From Halobacteriovorax vibrionivorans (lineage in GTDB: Bacteria > Bdellovibrionota > Bacteriovoracia > Bacteriovoracales > Bacteriovoracaceae), in contig NZ_QDKL01000004.1 of the NCBI RefSeq assembly GCF_003346865.1, forward strand, positions 61,770 through 125,769: DNA of 64,000 nt, given 5' to 3'. Positions 45,791-54,239 of the stretch are shown here, in pieces; the stretch's first letter is position 1; each line of letters opens with the position of its first letter. The notes beneath the pieces are model-generated. The model saw only the letters and a list, made by a program, of their open reading frames with translations, did not search any database and was not told the origin of the DNA. The position numbers were made by a program, and so were the translations under genes.

Positions 45791-46420
45791 ATGTGGACAA
45801 AAGAAGAAATGGCAAAACAAGTTATTAAGCTCTTTGATAAGAATTCAACAATCAATTTAGGAATTGGTCTTCCAACGATTATCCCAGATCAACTACCTAA
45901 GGATCACCCATTTATTATTCATAGTGAAAATGGCGTTCTTGGAGTTGGAGACTCTCCATTAAAAGACAATGTTTCGGCCACTCTTATTAATGCTGGAAAA
46001 GAAACTATTACTGTAGAAAAAGGAGCAAGCTTTTTTGATAGTTCAATGAGTTTTGGAATGATACGTGGAGGACATATAGACTTCTGTGTCTTGGGTGGTA
46101 TGGAAGTTGATATTGAAGGTTCACTTGCAAATTGGAAAATACCAGGAAAGAAAATCACTGGTATGGGTGGCGCAATGGATCTAGTAAATGGTGCTAAGAA
46201 TTTAATCGTTATGATGAAACATTATAGTAAGTCAGGAAAGCCAAAACTTCTTCCATTATGCGAACTTCCGTTAACAGGAAAGAATGTCGTTCACTATGTA
46301 GTAACAGACTACGGTAGCTTTAAAATTGAAAAGAAAAAGTTTAAAGCTTTAGAACTAGCTTCTAATGTAACAATTGAAAGTCTTAATAAGGATTTTTCTT
46401 CAGATATTTTTATTGAATAA
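45791..46420 (+). CDS. 3-oxoacid CoA-transferase, subunit B
   Basis: The 209-aa protein has the ScoB/AtoA signature NLGIGLPTIIPD and the catalytic Glu in HSENGVLGVG (residues about 51-60), then GMGGAMDLVNGAKNLIVMMKH. It starts 3 nt after subunit A and ends the cluster just before a strong terminator. It forms the active enzyme with subunit A. Confidence 0.93.
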   Translation: MWTKEEMAKQVIKLFDKNSTINLGIGLPTIIPDQLPKDHPFIIHSENGVLGVGDSPLKDNVSATLINAGKETITVEKGASFFDSSMSFGMIRGGHIDFCVLGGMEVDIEGSLANWKIPGKKITGMGGAMDLVNGAKNLIVMMKHYSKSGKPKLLPLCELPLTGKNVVHYVVTDYGSFKIEKKKFKALELASNVTIESLNKDFSSDIFIE

Positions 46421-46434
46421 ATTAGATAAAAAAA

Positions 46435-46456
46435 GAGGGCCCTGCAACTGGCCCTC
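46435..46456 (+). terminator. Terminator of the metabolic cluster
   Basis: The stem GAGGGCC/GGCCCTC with an 8-nt loop is followed by CAATTTTT. It begins 15 nt after the subunit B stop. Confidence 0.85.
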
Positions 46457-46552
46457 CAATTTTTCGGCTTCATGCCTATCTCTTGCTACGACATCCTGTC
46501 GACAATTAAATTATAACGCACAATAATGAAAAAATCAGAAAAAAAATAAATG

Positions 46553-46590
46553 GGTAAACATTTCCATTTACCATAAAGGAAGTTTATAAT
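46553..46590 (+). promoter_or_regulatory. Promoter with overlapping inverted repeat
   Basis: A consensus -10 TATAAT stands at 46585-46590, with a weak -35 TTCCAT 17 bp upstream. An inverted repeat GGTAAA-N8-TTTACC (46553-46558 and 46567-46572) overlaps the -35 and could be an operator. It drives the four-gene unit starting at 46623. Confidence 0.5.
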
Positions 46591-46622
46591 TAGACGTGAT
46601 CACACAAACTTAAGAGGAATAG

Positions 46623-46961
46623 ATGAGTATTTTCAACAGGAATAAACATAAGCAAACTTTTACTTATTTTATACCAACTCCACCACAGCGCTCGACACCA
46701 TATCAAGAACAGGCCTTTGACCTAGTTACGAAGACACTAAACAGGAAAAATATTCCATTTAATATCAAACATACGGCAGTAAATGAAAGAGGATTATGGA
46801 TTATCATTGAGCTATTTGGAAAAGAAGAGAATCTAACAAAGATTATTTCTGATTTAAAAGAAACAATTAGCACTAATATAAAAAAGAATGAAAATGATGA
46901 TTTAGAAATTTACTACGAAGAACATGAAGAGTTTCATAAAAATGAGAATTACAAAGCATAG
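46623..46961 (+). CDS. Small cytoplasmic protein of unknown function, 112 aa
   Basis: The ATG follows AAGAGGA. The protein has a basic N-terminus (NRNKHKQTF), a central beta-alpha pattern (GLWIIIELFGKEENL) and a very acidic tail (EIYYEEHEEF). No domain is recognised. The 3' end overlaps the start of the lipoprotein gene, so it is co-translated in a four-gene operon with a lipoprotein, a 2Fe-2S protein and an exonuclease. Confidence 0.65.
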   Translation: MSIFNRNKHKQTFTYFIPTPPQRSTPYQEQAFDLVTKTLNRKNIPFNIKHTAVNERGLWIIIELFGKEENLTKIISDLKETISTNIKKNENDDLEIYYEEHEEFHKNENYKA

Positions 46962-48159
46962 AAAAAAATTCACTTTAATTCTCTCACTAGTAAGCTTCTT
47001 TTTTTTAATAGGCTGTTCAGAGGTTGAAAAGAAGTTAAACGATACACAAAGTTTAAATACGGTCTGTCCAATAATAGAGTCAAAATCAAATTATCTTTTG
47101 GAAAACCCACGAAATATCTCAGAGGCCCAGAAATTGATTAGTGCTAAGAGTAACTCTTCACAATATCGAAATCAGATACTAAATTTTAGTTTGGCCCAAC
47201 TCTATCTTTCGCCACACTCTACAAATTTAAATTCACATACTCTATTCTTTGCAAAGATTAATGGTAAAGAAATTTTTATCAACAGTATTCCAGATGAGAC
47301 TTACGAGTTCTCATTTATAGCTGCACTAAATGAGTTGGCACAACAATTAAAAAAGCCAATCTCTTTAAAATCACGACTGAATTTAGTAGAAAAAAATATA
47401 AGTGAATACGTCTATGCTTCAAGATCATTAGAAGAATTCATTAAAAACAACCAGGCCCAATTATTCAAATCAAAACCATTGAAAAAAATGTATTTTAGAG
47501 GAGCACAGGGAATAAGAGAGAACGAACTCTTTCGTCGTCTTGACTACTTAAAAGACTATAATCTTTTAAAACGAAAAGCTTCTCCAACAAAGAATAAAAC
47601 AAACTTGACCTCTGCTCACCTCTTTACAAGAGATAATTATAGCTGCTCATTTGATTCTAAAGTGTTTAATGCTGATATTATGATCTTAAAGAAACCAGAA
47701 AAAGCTTATCATAATATATTCTCACACTATAAAGACAAGAATAATTATATTATTGGTGTTACTTCATCTGTTCCTAAAGTAGACAATTCAATTAACGAAT
47801 TTCTTTTTCAAAAATCCAACAATGACAGCTACACTGCTGCATGTATGACAAAGGACCAACGTAACCATTCTATTTTCTTGTTTATGAATGGCATAACTTA
47901 TAATGCCCAGGTTCTAAACCGACTAATAAACTCACACTCACAAGTCACAAATGCAAAAGACTTTATGGATACAAAAAGATCATTAATGCTGACTAATCCA
48001 AAAAGAAAAGTCTCTGAAATCTATGGTATAAATCGTGTTAAAAATGATAAAGAGGCCCAATACTACATACCAAGCCTTGGGAGGCTCACAATTTTAGAGC
48101 AAGGTGAGTTCCTTAGCACTTTCAATGACCCAAGAAACAAGCAATTAAAATGCAATTGA
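46942..48159 (+). CDS. Predicted lipoprotein of unknown function, about 405 aa
   Basis: The lipobox FLIGC is clear after a hydrophobic signal (LILSLVSFFFLIGC). Two ATGs are possible: 46924 (411 aa) and 46942 (405 aa). The second gives a more normal basic signal N-region (MRITKHRKKF) and an AAGAG 11-14 nt upstream. The mature protein is rich in Lys, Asn and Ser with four Cys. It shows no recognised domain. It may be an outer-membrane or periplasm-facing protein. Confidence 0.7.
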   Translation: MRITKHRKKFTLILSLVSFFFLIGCSEVEKKLNDTQSLNTVCPIIESKSNYLLENPRNISEAQKLISAKSNSSQYRNQILNFSLAQLYLSPHSTNLNSHTLFFAKINGKEIFINSIPDETYEFSFIAALNELAQQLKKPISLKSRLNLVEKNISEYVYASRSLEEFIKNNQAQLFKSKPLKKMYFRGAQGIRENELFRRLDYLKDYNLLKRKASPTKNKTNLTSAHLFTRDNYSCSFDSKVFNADIMILKKPEKAYHNIFSHYKDKNNYIIGVTSSVPKVDNSINEFLFQKSNNDSYTAACMTKDQRNHSIFLFMNGITYNAQVLNRLINSHSQVTNAKDFMDTKRSLMLTNPKRKVSEIYGINRVKNDKEAQYYIPSLGRLTILEQGEFLSTFNDPRNKQLKCN

Positions 48160-48398
48160 TAACTTTATATGGACAAGCATCCAATAAGAAATGGATTATT
48201 GAAGTTAACGATAAGGCTTCATTGGACTTAACTATACTAGAATTTTTAAGATCGCATAACTTTCCAATCGCCTCTAGTTGTGACGGCGAGAAAGTCTGTC
48301 AATTATGTACCATTAACGAAGGACTTCTCGCTTGCAATGTACTGGTAAAAGATATTATTACGAAGTATAATTCAATAATAACAATTACATACTTATAA
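48150..48398 (+). CDS. [2Fe-2S] ferredoxin-like small protein, 82 aa
   Basis: The beta-grasp-like pattern contains SSCDGEKVCQLC, a C-x5-C-x2-C motif, and a fourth Cys eight residues on in LLACNV. Three closely spaced Cys plus one fits [2Fe-2S] ferredoxins, although the last spacing is shorter than in adrenodoxin or plant types. The frame overlaps the preceding lipoprotein gene by 10 nt. The electron partner is unknown. Confidence 0.65.
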   Translation: MQLITLYGQASNKKWIIEVNDKASLDLTILEFLRSHNFPIASSCDGEKVCQLCTINEGLLACNVLVKDIITKYNSIITITYL

Positions 48399-48413
48399 CA
48401 AAGGGATAAATCC

Positions 48414-49007
48414 ATGCGCTATCTTTCATTTGATATTGAGGCCACTGGCCTTGAGGAAAAAGACTTAATCATCGAATTTGCAATGGTTCCCTTCTGTGCC
48501 AAAACAAAGAAAATTAATCACGACTTAGAAAAGCACTTCTATATAAAATGCCCTAGCTTTGAAGAACTCAAACCAAATTTAAACAAATGGGTTATTGATC
48601 ATAATAAAGAATTAATTGAAAAAGCACATAGTGATGGAATTACGATTGAGTCTTTCAAAGAAGAACTGTCAAAATATCTTGAATCTGAAGAAGTGAAAGA
48701 ATACTTTGGAGATAAGAAAATAACTTTATTTGGAAAGTCTATGAGTGCCATTGATCTTCCTTTTCTTAATAGAGATCTAGGATGGGAGTTTATGAGAAAA
48801 TACTTTGAGCACCGTCAATTAGACCTTTCTTGTATTGCATATGGGCTTATCGACATGGGTTTCATACCAGCAGAGTGTGAATCAGGTTCAAAGCTAATGA
48901 AGTACTTAAAAATGGGCGACGTCGCGCACACGGCCTTAGAAGATGCTGTTAATACGGCCATTATGTACTTTAAGCTACTAGATCTAGTGTCTGTGAAAAA
49001 AGCTTAG
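48414..49007 (+). CDS. DnaQ-like DEDDh 3'-5' exonuclease
   Basis: The 197-aa protein begins with Exo I FDIEATG (Asp7, Glu9), has an Exo II Asp in SAIDLPFLNRDLGW, and ends with Exo III VAHTALEDAVNTA (His and Asp of the DEDDh class). Oligoribonuclease, RNase T and the DNA polymerase III epsilon subunit share this fold. The domain is alone, without a polymerase or UvrC part, so an RNA or DNA trimming role is open. It converges with and overlaps the M23 peptidase gene by 24 nt. Confidence 0.88.
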   Translation: MRYLSFDIEATGLEEKDLIIEFAMVPFCAKTKKINHDLEKHFYIKCPSFEELKPNLNKWVIDHNKELIEKAHSDGITIESFKEELSKYLESEEVKEYFGDKKITLFGKSMSAIDLPFLNRDLGWEFMRKYFEHRQLDLSCIAYGLIDMGFIPAECESGSKLMKYLKMGDVAHTALEDAVNTAIMYFKLLDLVSVKKA

Positions 49008-49637
49008 TGGATCAAAGGCCTTCGAGTCATAACGAACTTCAAAATGTAAGTGATCACCTGTTGATTTACCTGTATTTCCAACAGCAGCAATAACTTGCCC
49101 TCGAGAAACCTTTTGGCCTTTTCTAGCATAGTTCTTATGATTATGAGCATAGATCGTAAAAAGTCCACCTGCGTGTGAAACCACTACGATATTTCCATAT
49201 CCAGACTTTCTGCCACTATAAACAACAACACCAGAGTCTGCTGAAACAATATATGTTCCTTTTCTTGCAGCAATATCAATTCCTTCATGAGGTCTCCCCC
49301 ATCTGTGACCAAAGCCTGAGGACACTTTCTTAGAAGATGGAACTGGCCATAAGAATCGTGAAGATGATTTAAGTCTAGAATAATCAATTGAAGAAATACT
49401 ACGCCCTTCAATTCGATTAATCATGATACCTCGTTTATAAGGTAAGAAGATAGTCTCGCCCTTTTTAAAAGATGCATTCTTGTTAAACTCTTCAATTTGC
49501 CATTGGGGAATATTGAAAATATTTGCTAATTTCTTTGCACTATAATTAGAAGTTAATTTTATATAGCGGCCATTCTTTAAGGTCGAACAACTTAGCACTG
49601 TAAGAATAAATAATAAGTAAAAAGAAAGCTTTCTCAT
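48984..49637 (-). CDS. Lipoprotein M23 peptidase with LysM-like domain
   Basis: The 217-aa protein has a lipobox (VLSC, Cys17), a LysM-like segment (about residues 31-66, ending GETIFLPY) and a C-terminal M23 (LytM) endopeptidase domain. Zinc and catalytic residues are visible: His117 and Asp121 in RPHEGID, His165 in YAHNH, and His196/His198 in GDHLHFEVR. With all ligands present it should cleave peptidoglycan cross-links, or act like NlpD as an amidase activator if activity has been lost. A hairpin covers its ribosome-binding site. Confidence 0.92.
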   Translation of the reverse strand: MRKLSFYLLFILTVLSCSTLKNGRYIKLTSNYSAKKLANIFNIPQWQIEEFNKNASFKKGETIFLPYKRGIMINRIEGRSISSIDYSRLKSSSRFLWPVPSSKKVSSGFGHRWGRPHEGIDIAARKGTYIVSADSGVVVYSGRKSGYGNIVVVSHAGGLFTIYAHNHKNYARKGQKVSRGQVIAAVGNTGKSTGDHLHFEVRYDSKAFDPLSFFHRH

Positions 49638-49638
49638 C

Positions 49639-49669
49639 TGTCCTCATTCGTTAAGTTTGAATGAGGACA
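49639..49669 (-). promoter_or_regulatory. Hairpin that sequesters the M23 peptidase ribosome-binding site
   Basis: An 11-bp perfect stem TGTCCTCATTC/GAATGAGGACA with a 9-nt loop lies 1 nt upstream of the ATG. The only Shine-Dalgarno (GAGG) is inside the stem, so translation would need the hairpin to open. There is no U tract, so it is not a terminator. Confidence 0.6.
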
Positions 49670-49698
49670 AGTCGTCTATTTTAGTCTACTTAACTAAA

Positions 49699-50457
49699 TT
49701 AGTCGGTAATTTTTGCCGCCCATTCATTGAATACATCGGACGAAAAATTCAAAAGGTTTAGGAAGGAAAAGGAAATATTTCCGTTCATAACTGCATGAAT
49801 GTCTGAAGTATGGTGAGGATCGACCTCTGTAGGAGCTCCTCCAATCCAGTAATATTGTCGACCTTTTTGATCAAGTCTTTCGACAACTTCTTCTGTATAT
49901 CGGCGCATTTGAGGTCTAGTCCATTTAATATCACCTACTTGCGTATGACATAAATTTGGAACATTGATATTTAATAACGAGCAATCAGGCATTGAAAGTA
50001 ATTGCTCTTTCTTATTGGTAATAAGATCTTTAATGATATTGGCCGCTGTTTGAAAGTGCTTACTTTCATCCTGCGAGCTCATGACAGTCGAGACAGCAAT
50101 AGCACTTATGCCTTGAAATACGGCCTGTCTCGCAGCTCCTACTGTACCAGAGTAGTAAATGTCTTGACCAAGGTTTGCACCATGGTTAATTCCAGAAATA
50201 ACGAGATCTGGCCTATAATCTAATACGGAATTTATCCCCAATAAAACACTATCGGCCGGATAACCTGAACAACTAAATGTATAATCATTGATTTTATCAA
50301 CCCTGATTGGGTCGTGTAACGTTAGGGCCTGAGACGTTGCTGATCTCTCATGGCTTGGTGCCACGATAACAACATTAGCAATGTCTTTTAGAGTTTCATA
50401 AAGGCACTGAATTCCTTCAGCAGCGTATCCATCGTCATTTGAAAGTAAAATATTCAT
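49699..50457 (-). CDS. surE: 5'/3'-nucleotidase SurE
   Basis: The 252-aa protein starts with LLSNDDGYAAEGI (metal ligands Asp8, Asp9), then APSHERSATSQALTLHDP and the SGINHGANLGQD signature with the metal-binding Asn. It dephosphorylates nucleoside monophosphates and is a stationary-phase survival protein. Its length is typical. It lies 23 nt downstream of the TrpF-like gene. Confidence 0.95.
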   Translation of the reverse strand: MNILLSNDDGYAAEGIQCLYETLKDIANVVIVAPSHERSATSQALTLHDPIRVDKINDYTFSCSGYPADSVLLGINSVLDYRPDLVISGINHGANLGQDIYYSGTVGAARQAVFQGISAIAVSTVMSSQDESKHFQTAANIIKDLITNKKEQLLSMPDCSLLNINVPNLCHTQVGDIKWTRPQMRRYTEEVVERLDQKGRQYYWIGGAPTEVDPHHTSDIHAVMNGNISFSFLNLLNFSSDVFNEWAAKITD

Positions 50458-50480
50458 AACTTCTTATTAATTAAATTTTG

Positions 50481-51149
50481 CTAAATAGCAAGTGTCTTTC
50501 TTGCATACTCTATATATTCTGACAACTTAGTAGCATCAATATTACGGTAACAGCGTTCAACTTGTGAATTGATTTCAAACTTTAAATAGTCTGGATCAAG
50601 GGACTCGATAACACTCATTGAGATATTTGAATTCCAATTTAACTTAATCCCAAGTTGAAATTTTTCATTCTTTACTCTCATAACCTTAGAATAGAAATTA
50701 ACAATAAATGAATTCAATAGTCCTTTATCGGCCATCGAATGTAAGAACTCATAATTGAGAACGACACTTTGACATAAAGGAGACGAAATCTTCTCATAGA
50801 CTAAATTATCTTTCTCATCAAATGTAATAGAAAATGCGCGATTAAAGGCTTCTAATATTTTCTTATCATGGTTACTACTTAAACCGAAGTTTAAGCGAAC
50901 TTTTGGATGATACTTTTCAACTGTATCAACTATAGATTTAATGATGAATTCAGAATCATTTTCAAAATGCAACTCAACAATATCGTCTTGTTTTAAATCA
51001 TGTGCATTTAAAAGCTCTTCTAGCACATATCCTTGAATGAAATTAAAACTTCGAGGCCTAAAGTCAAAACCATAGCAACCCTTTGCCAATGTTTTGGCAA
51101 CTTGTAAGCTTCTTTTGTCATAGATTCCATCAAGAACAATATTCATCAA
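50481..51149 (-). CDS. TrpF-like TIM-barrel protein, probably not a standard PRA isomerase
   Basis: The 222-aa N-terminus VLDGIYDKRSLQVAKTLAKG then GFDFRPRSFNFIQ strongly resembles phosphoribosylanthranilate isomerase (TrpF), but the catalytic Cys of the KICG motif reads Asp (VLDG). The usual GGL-P-NV phosphate-binding loop is replaced by GIKLNWNSNIS. It is directly upstream of surE and downstream of a TrpG/PabA-like amidotransferase. The pairing suggests a chorismate-derived pathway, but no trpE or pabB is visible and the active site appears altered. Confidence 0.6.
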   Translation of the reverse strand: MMNIVLDGIYDKRSLQVAKTLAKGCYGFDFRPRSFNFIQGYVLEELLNAHDLKQDDIVELHFENDSEFIIKSIVDTVEKYHPKVRLNFGLSSNHDKKILEAFNRAFSITFDEKDNLVYEKISSPLCQSVVLNYEFLHSMADKGLLNSFIVNFYSKVMRVKNEKFQLGIKLNWNSNISMSVIESLDPDYLKFEINSQVERCYRNIDATKLSEYIEYARKTLAI

Positions 51150-51156
51150 ATCAATT

Positions 51157-51747
51157 CTACACGAAAAAGCGCTCTATTGCTTGAAAGATGCTTTCTGAGC
51201 AAGAAGTTCCTACTGATTCAGGATGAAATTGCATCGTAAATATACGTTCATCCTCGTAGGCCATTAATAATTCATTATTATTATCAAATATCAATTTAGT
51301 TTGCTTAAGTAATGAGTTTTCACTATTTACTTCGACATATAAAGAATTATAGCGCTGTAAATTGATATCATTTGTCTCCTCTACAATACCAGACAATAAG
51401 CCTAAGTCTTTAGGTTTCACAGTTCTGCCATGAATTGGATACTTACTTCTATTGATTGTGCATTGATAAAGAGAACTTAAAACAAGTTGATGTCCAAGGC
51501 AGATTCCTACAATTCGTCTCGCCTTTTTAAGATTAGCTTTTAACTCTAAATTATTTTGTTTAAAGAAATCAATATACTCACTTGGGTGTCCAGGTCCTGG
51601 ACCTAATATAATATTTTGATTAACAAGGTCATGTCTTTTAAGATCTCTAAAATTAATGACTTCTATCTCACAAGATTTCCAATGAGAAAGGTAGGATATA
51701 ATATTATTTGTAAAACTATCTTCAAAATCAACGAAGATAATTCTCAC
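51157..51747 (-). CDS. Class I glutamine amidotransferase, TrpG/PabA type
   Basis: The 196-aa protein has the VDFEDSFTNNIISYL start, GPGPGHPSE, the nucleophile GICLGHQ (Cys83) and the FHPES triad part (His and Glu). It would supply ammonia to a chorismate-utilising synthase, either anthranilate or aminodeoxychorismate synthase; the synthase subunit is absent here. With folC nearby, a PabA role in folate is plausible. Translation begins with GTG overlapping the TGA of lptD (GTGA), so it is coupled to the LPS-assembly gene. Confidence 0.9.
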   Translation of the reverse strand: MRIIFVDFEDSFTNNIISYLSHWKSCEIEVINFRDLKRHDLVNQNIILGPGPGHPSEYIDFFKQNNLELKANLKKARRIVGICLGHQLVLSSLYQCTINRSKYPIHGRTVKPKDLGLLSGIVEETNDINLQRYNSLYVEVNSENSLLKQTKLIFDNNNELLMAYEDERIFTMQFHPESVGTSCSESIFQAIERFFV

Positions 51748-54239
51748 AGCGTGACCCCAAATACTGAATCAAAGTTCTTCGCATTATAATTAATTAGAAT
51801 TTTTAGTGCGATCGATCGATCAAGCTTTAGTTTATTATTTACATATTCATCTTTTTGACGATATTCAACATCAAAAACCCAACAGTTATTAAGTGGGTTG
51901 TATCGTGAACCAATATATGACTCATACATTCTTTCTAAGTCGATGTCGTAATAATACCCTGTTCTAAAAGAAAATGTATCATTTAGTTCAAAGTCAATAT
52001 CGGCCGTAAAGTAACGTCGCTCGGAAGCAAAAGAGTCATAATTTAAGCCAATTTTATACTCGAAACGATCCATACTCTGAGATAGTGATAATTGCGTTAT
52101 ATGCTTACTTTCTGTATGGAAGTAATATTCTGATAAGTTAAATTGAAATTTATCAAAATTTAATCCACCCATGATTGCAAGACGAGTTAGCCTCTCACTT
52201 GTTGTAAGTTCTTTATTTGTTTCATCTTCTAGAATTAAACCTTGAGAAATATTAAACCAGGCAACTTTCTTATAATCATAATTATCAAGTTGATAATTAA
52301 AGTTTTTAAACATCTCATAATTTGCTTTAGGTGTTTTCTTAAGAAAGTTATTATTAAACACAAATTCAATTGTATTTGATTCAGGTAAATCCGTTCTTGT
52401 TGAAACATCTTCAAGAGTATTGTTTCGTCCACGAATAATATCTCTTTCATCAAAACGTCCATCATCTTGTAATAATGCAAACTGGTTACCTAAGGCGGCA
52501 TTACCACGATATTTTTGAGAATTATAATAGAAGTGATTCAGACCAAGCTTTATACTGTGCTTATAAGAAGAACGGTATAATTTCCTTACATTAAGCTCTT
52601 CCTTTTCTGTACTCGGGATTTTTGCGATTAAGTTTCTTTCATCATCTTCTACAAAAACAGGTTGAATAACTTCTTCCTGAATGAAGGCCCTTCCATAAAC
52701 TTTTTCAATATCAAACCATATCGATGTATTTACGTAATTTCCGTATTTATATCCATTTTGTTTGTCACTTTTTTCTGTTGGCAAGATATAGTATTGAGCA
52801 TCTAGTCCAGCTTCAAATTTTAGATTTAGATTAAAAATTGGTTTAAATACAAATTCTAAGGTTGGGTTATAGTCGAATCGTTGAATATTACGGTAGTAGT
52901 TATTTTCTTGAACCACATCTTGTTTAAAATAATCAAATTTTAAATTTTGATAGAAATTGATCTTCGAAAGAAGACCTTTAGAGTTTAAGATATTAAAAGG
53001 CTTATGACCTATCCCAAGAGATAAAGTATTTTGTACATAGCTTGAGTCAAATTCTTCAGGGTCACTAAAAATAGAGTTACTCATAAAGCTTGAATAAAGA
53101 TTAATGAGTACAGAGTCTCCCATATAGTCTGTAGAAACAGTCGTACCCTTTTCATTACCCATATAGATATCTTTATCAAAATATTCTTCATAATCACTTT
53201 GAATATCTAAGTCCGATAAGTAAGTGGAGTTTGCTAAGAAAGAAATATTATTATTAGGATGGTAGAAATAATTTAATTCATATGCACCACGAATTTCGTC
53301 TTCACCACTTGCTTCAATATCTAGTTTTCCAGGCTGCCATATTTTGTCATTTACGGTTCTTGATTCAAATTCAAAGTTAGAAAACTTCCCTAAGTTATTA
53401 CGATACTCGAGTTCAAGACCATTTCCTCTTCGCCCATAGACAGTAGGAGAAAAAGTCATATCACTATTCTCATTAATGGCCCAAAAGATAGGTTGTCTAA
53501 AGAAGAATCCTTCATCAAAATCTAAACCAATTGTAGGAAATAAAAGACCAGACTCTCTAACCTTTCTAATTGGTAATGCGATATAAGGGATGTAAACAAT
53601 GATTACACCATTGATCTTAATGAATGTGTGCTTCATTGAAATATAATCATCAGGGACAACTGTTACTTCTTGACCTTGAATACTCCAAGATTCAGGGCAA
53701 TCTTTACAAGTTGTAAACTCAGCTTCCTTGGCAGTGAAAACACCACTATTCTTTCGAACAATTTCTTTCCCACGAAGAACAAAACTCTCATCAACAAGCT
53801 TTGCATTCTTGACTTTAAATTCAGCTTTTTTTAACGAATAAGAAATCTCTGTACCATATAGATTAAATTTAGCACCTGTATAACGAACATTTCCCCAGAT
53901 CTTTCCTAGGCCTGTGCCAAGAGAGATACTTGCCTTCTCTCCATAAACCGTATCTGTACCAAGTTTAATAATAACATTTCCGTGGGCTTCATAAGAGTTG
54001 TCACTACTTTTTCGATAGGCCTTATCTGATAAAATTTGGACTTCATCATTTTCTCCAAATGCTAAAACTTTTGGAGTTGCTGCATGAGCATGACTACTTC
54101 CTAATATTAAGATACTTTTGCATATCAGCAATAAAGTAGTAGGAGCCAACCACAAGAATGTTGCGTGTTTGAAGTTGGATATTTTGTGGCATATCTGCTG
54201 TGCTAGAAGCACTATATTTATTAGATTCAATTTCCTCAT
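51744..54239 (-). CDS. lptD: LPS-assembly outer-membrane protein LptD
   Basis: The 831-aa protein has an N-terminal signal region (about residues 28-54), an OstA-like beta-jellyroll (about 60-170, AYRKSSDNSYEAHGNVIIK) and a long C-terminal barrel full of Tyr-rich strands. The CKDCPESWSI motif joins the two domains, and IPYIALPIRKVRESGLLFP is the conserved barrel entry. It inserts LPS into the outer leaflet with LptE. Only two Cys of the usual disulfide set are obvious. The start is uncertain, since the first 146 nt overlap the folC 3' end; an internal TTG near the signal would also be possible. Confidence 0.92.
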   Translation of the reverse strand: MRKLNLINIVLLAQQICHKISNFKHATFLWLAPTTLLLICKSILILGSSHAHAATPKVLAFGENDEVQILSDKAYRKSSDNSYEAHGNVIIKLGTDTVYGEKASISLGTGLGKIWGNVRYTGAKFNLYGTEISYSLKKAEFKVKNAKLVDESFVLRGKEIVRKNSGVFTAKEAEFTTCKDCPESWSIQGQEVTVVPDDYISMKHTFIKINGVIIVYIPYIALPIRKVRESGLLFPTIGLDFDEGFFFRQPIFWAINENSDMTFSPTVYGRRGNGLELEYRNNLGKFSNFEFESRTVNDKIWQPGKLDIEASGEDEIRGAYELNYFYHPNNNISFLANSTYLSDLDIQSDYEEYFDKDIYMGNEKGTTVSTDYMGDSVLINLYSSFMSNSIFSDPEEFDSSYVQNTLSLGIGHKPFNILNSKGLLSKINFYQNLKFDYFKQDVVQENNYYRNIQRFDYNPTLEFVFKPIFNLNLKFEAGLDAQYYILPTEKSDKQNGYKYGNYVNTSIWFDIEKVYGRAFIQEEVIQPVFVEDDERNLIAKIPSTEKEELNVRKLYRSSYKHSIKLGLNHFYYNSQKYRGNAALGNQFALLQDDGRFDERDIIRGRNNTLEDVSTRTDLPESNTIEFVFNNNFLKKTPKANYEMFKNFNYQLDNYDYKKVAWFNISQGLILEDETNKELTTSERLTRLAIMGGLNFDKFQFNLSEYYFHTESKHITQLSLSQSMDRFEYKIGLNYDSFASERRYFTADIDFELNDTFSFRTGYYYDIDLERMYESYIGSRYNPLNNCWVFDVEYRQKDEYVNNKLKLDRSIALKILINYNAKNFDSVFGVTL

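Noticed and set aside
38936..46420. Beta-lactam biosynthesis cluster
   Set aside because: Lysine-aminotransferase-like and C45 penicillin-acyltransferase-like proteins invite the idea, but no peptide synthetase, isopenicillin N synthase or other beta-lactam core enzyme is present.
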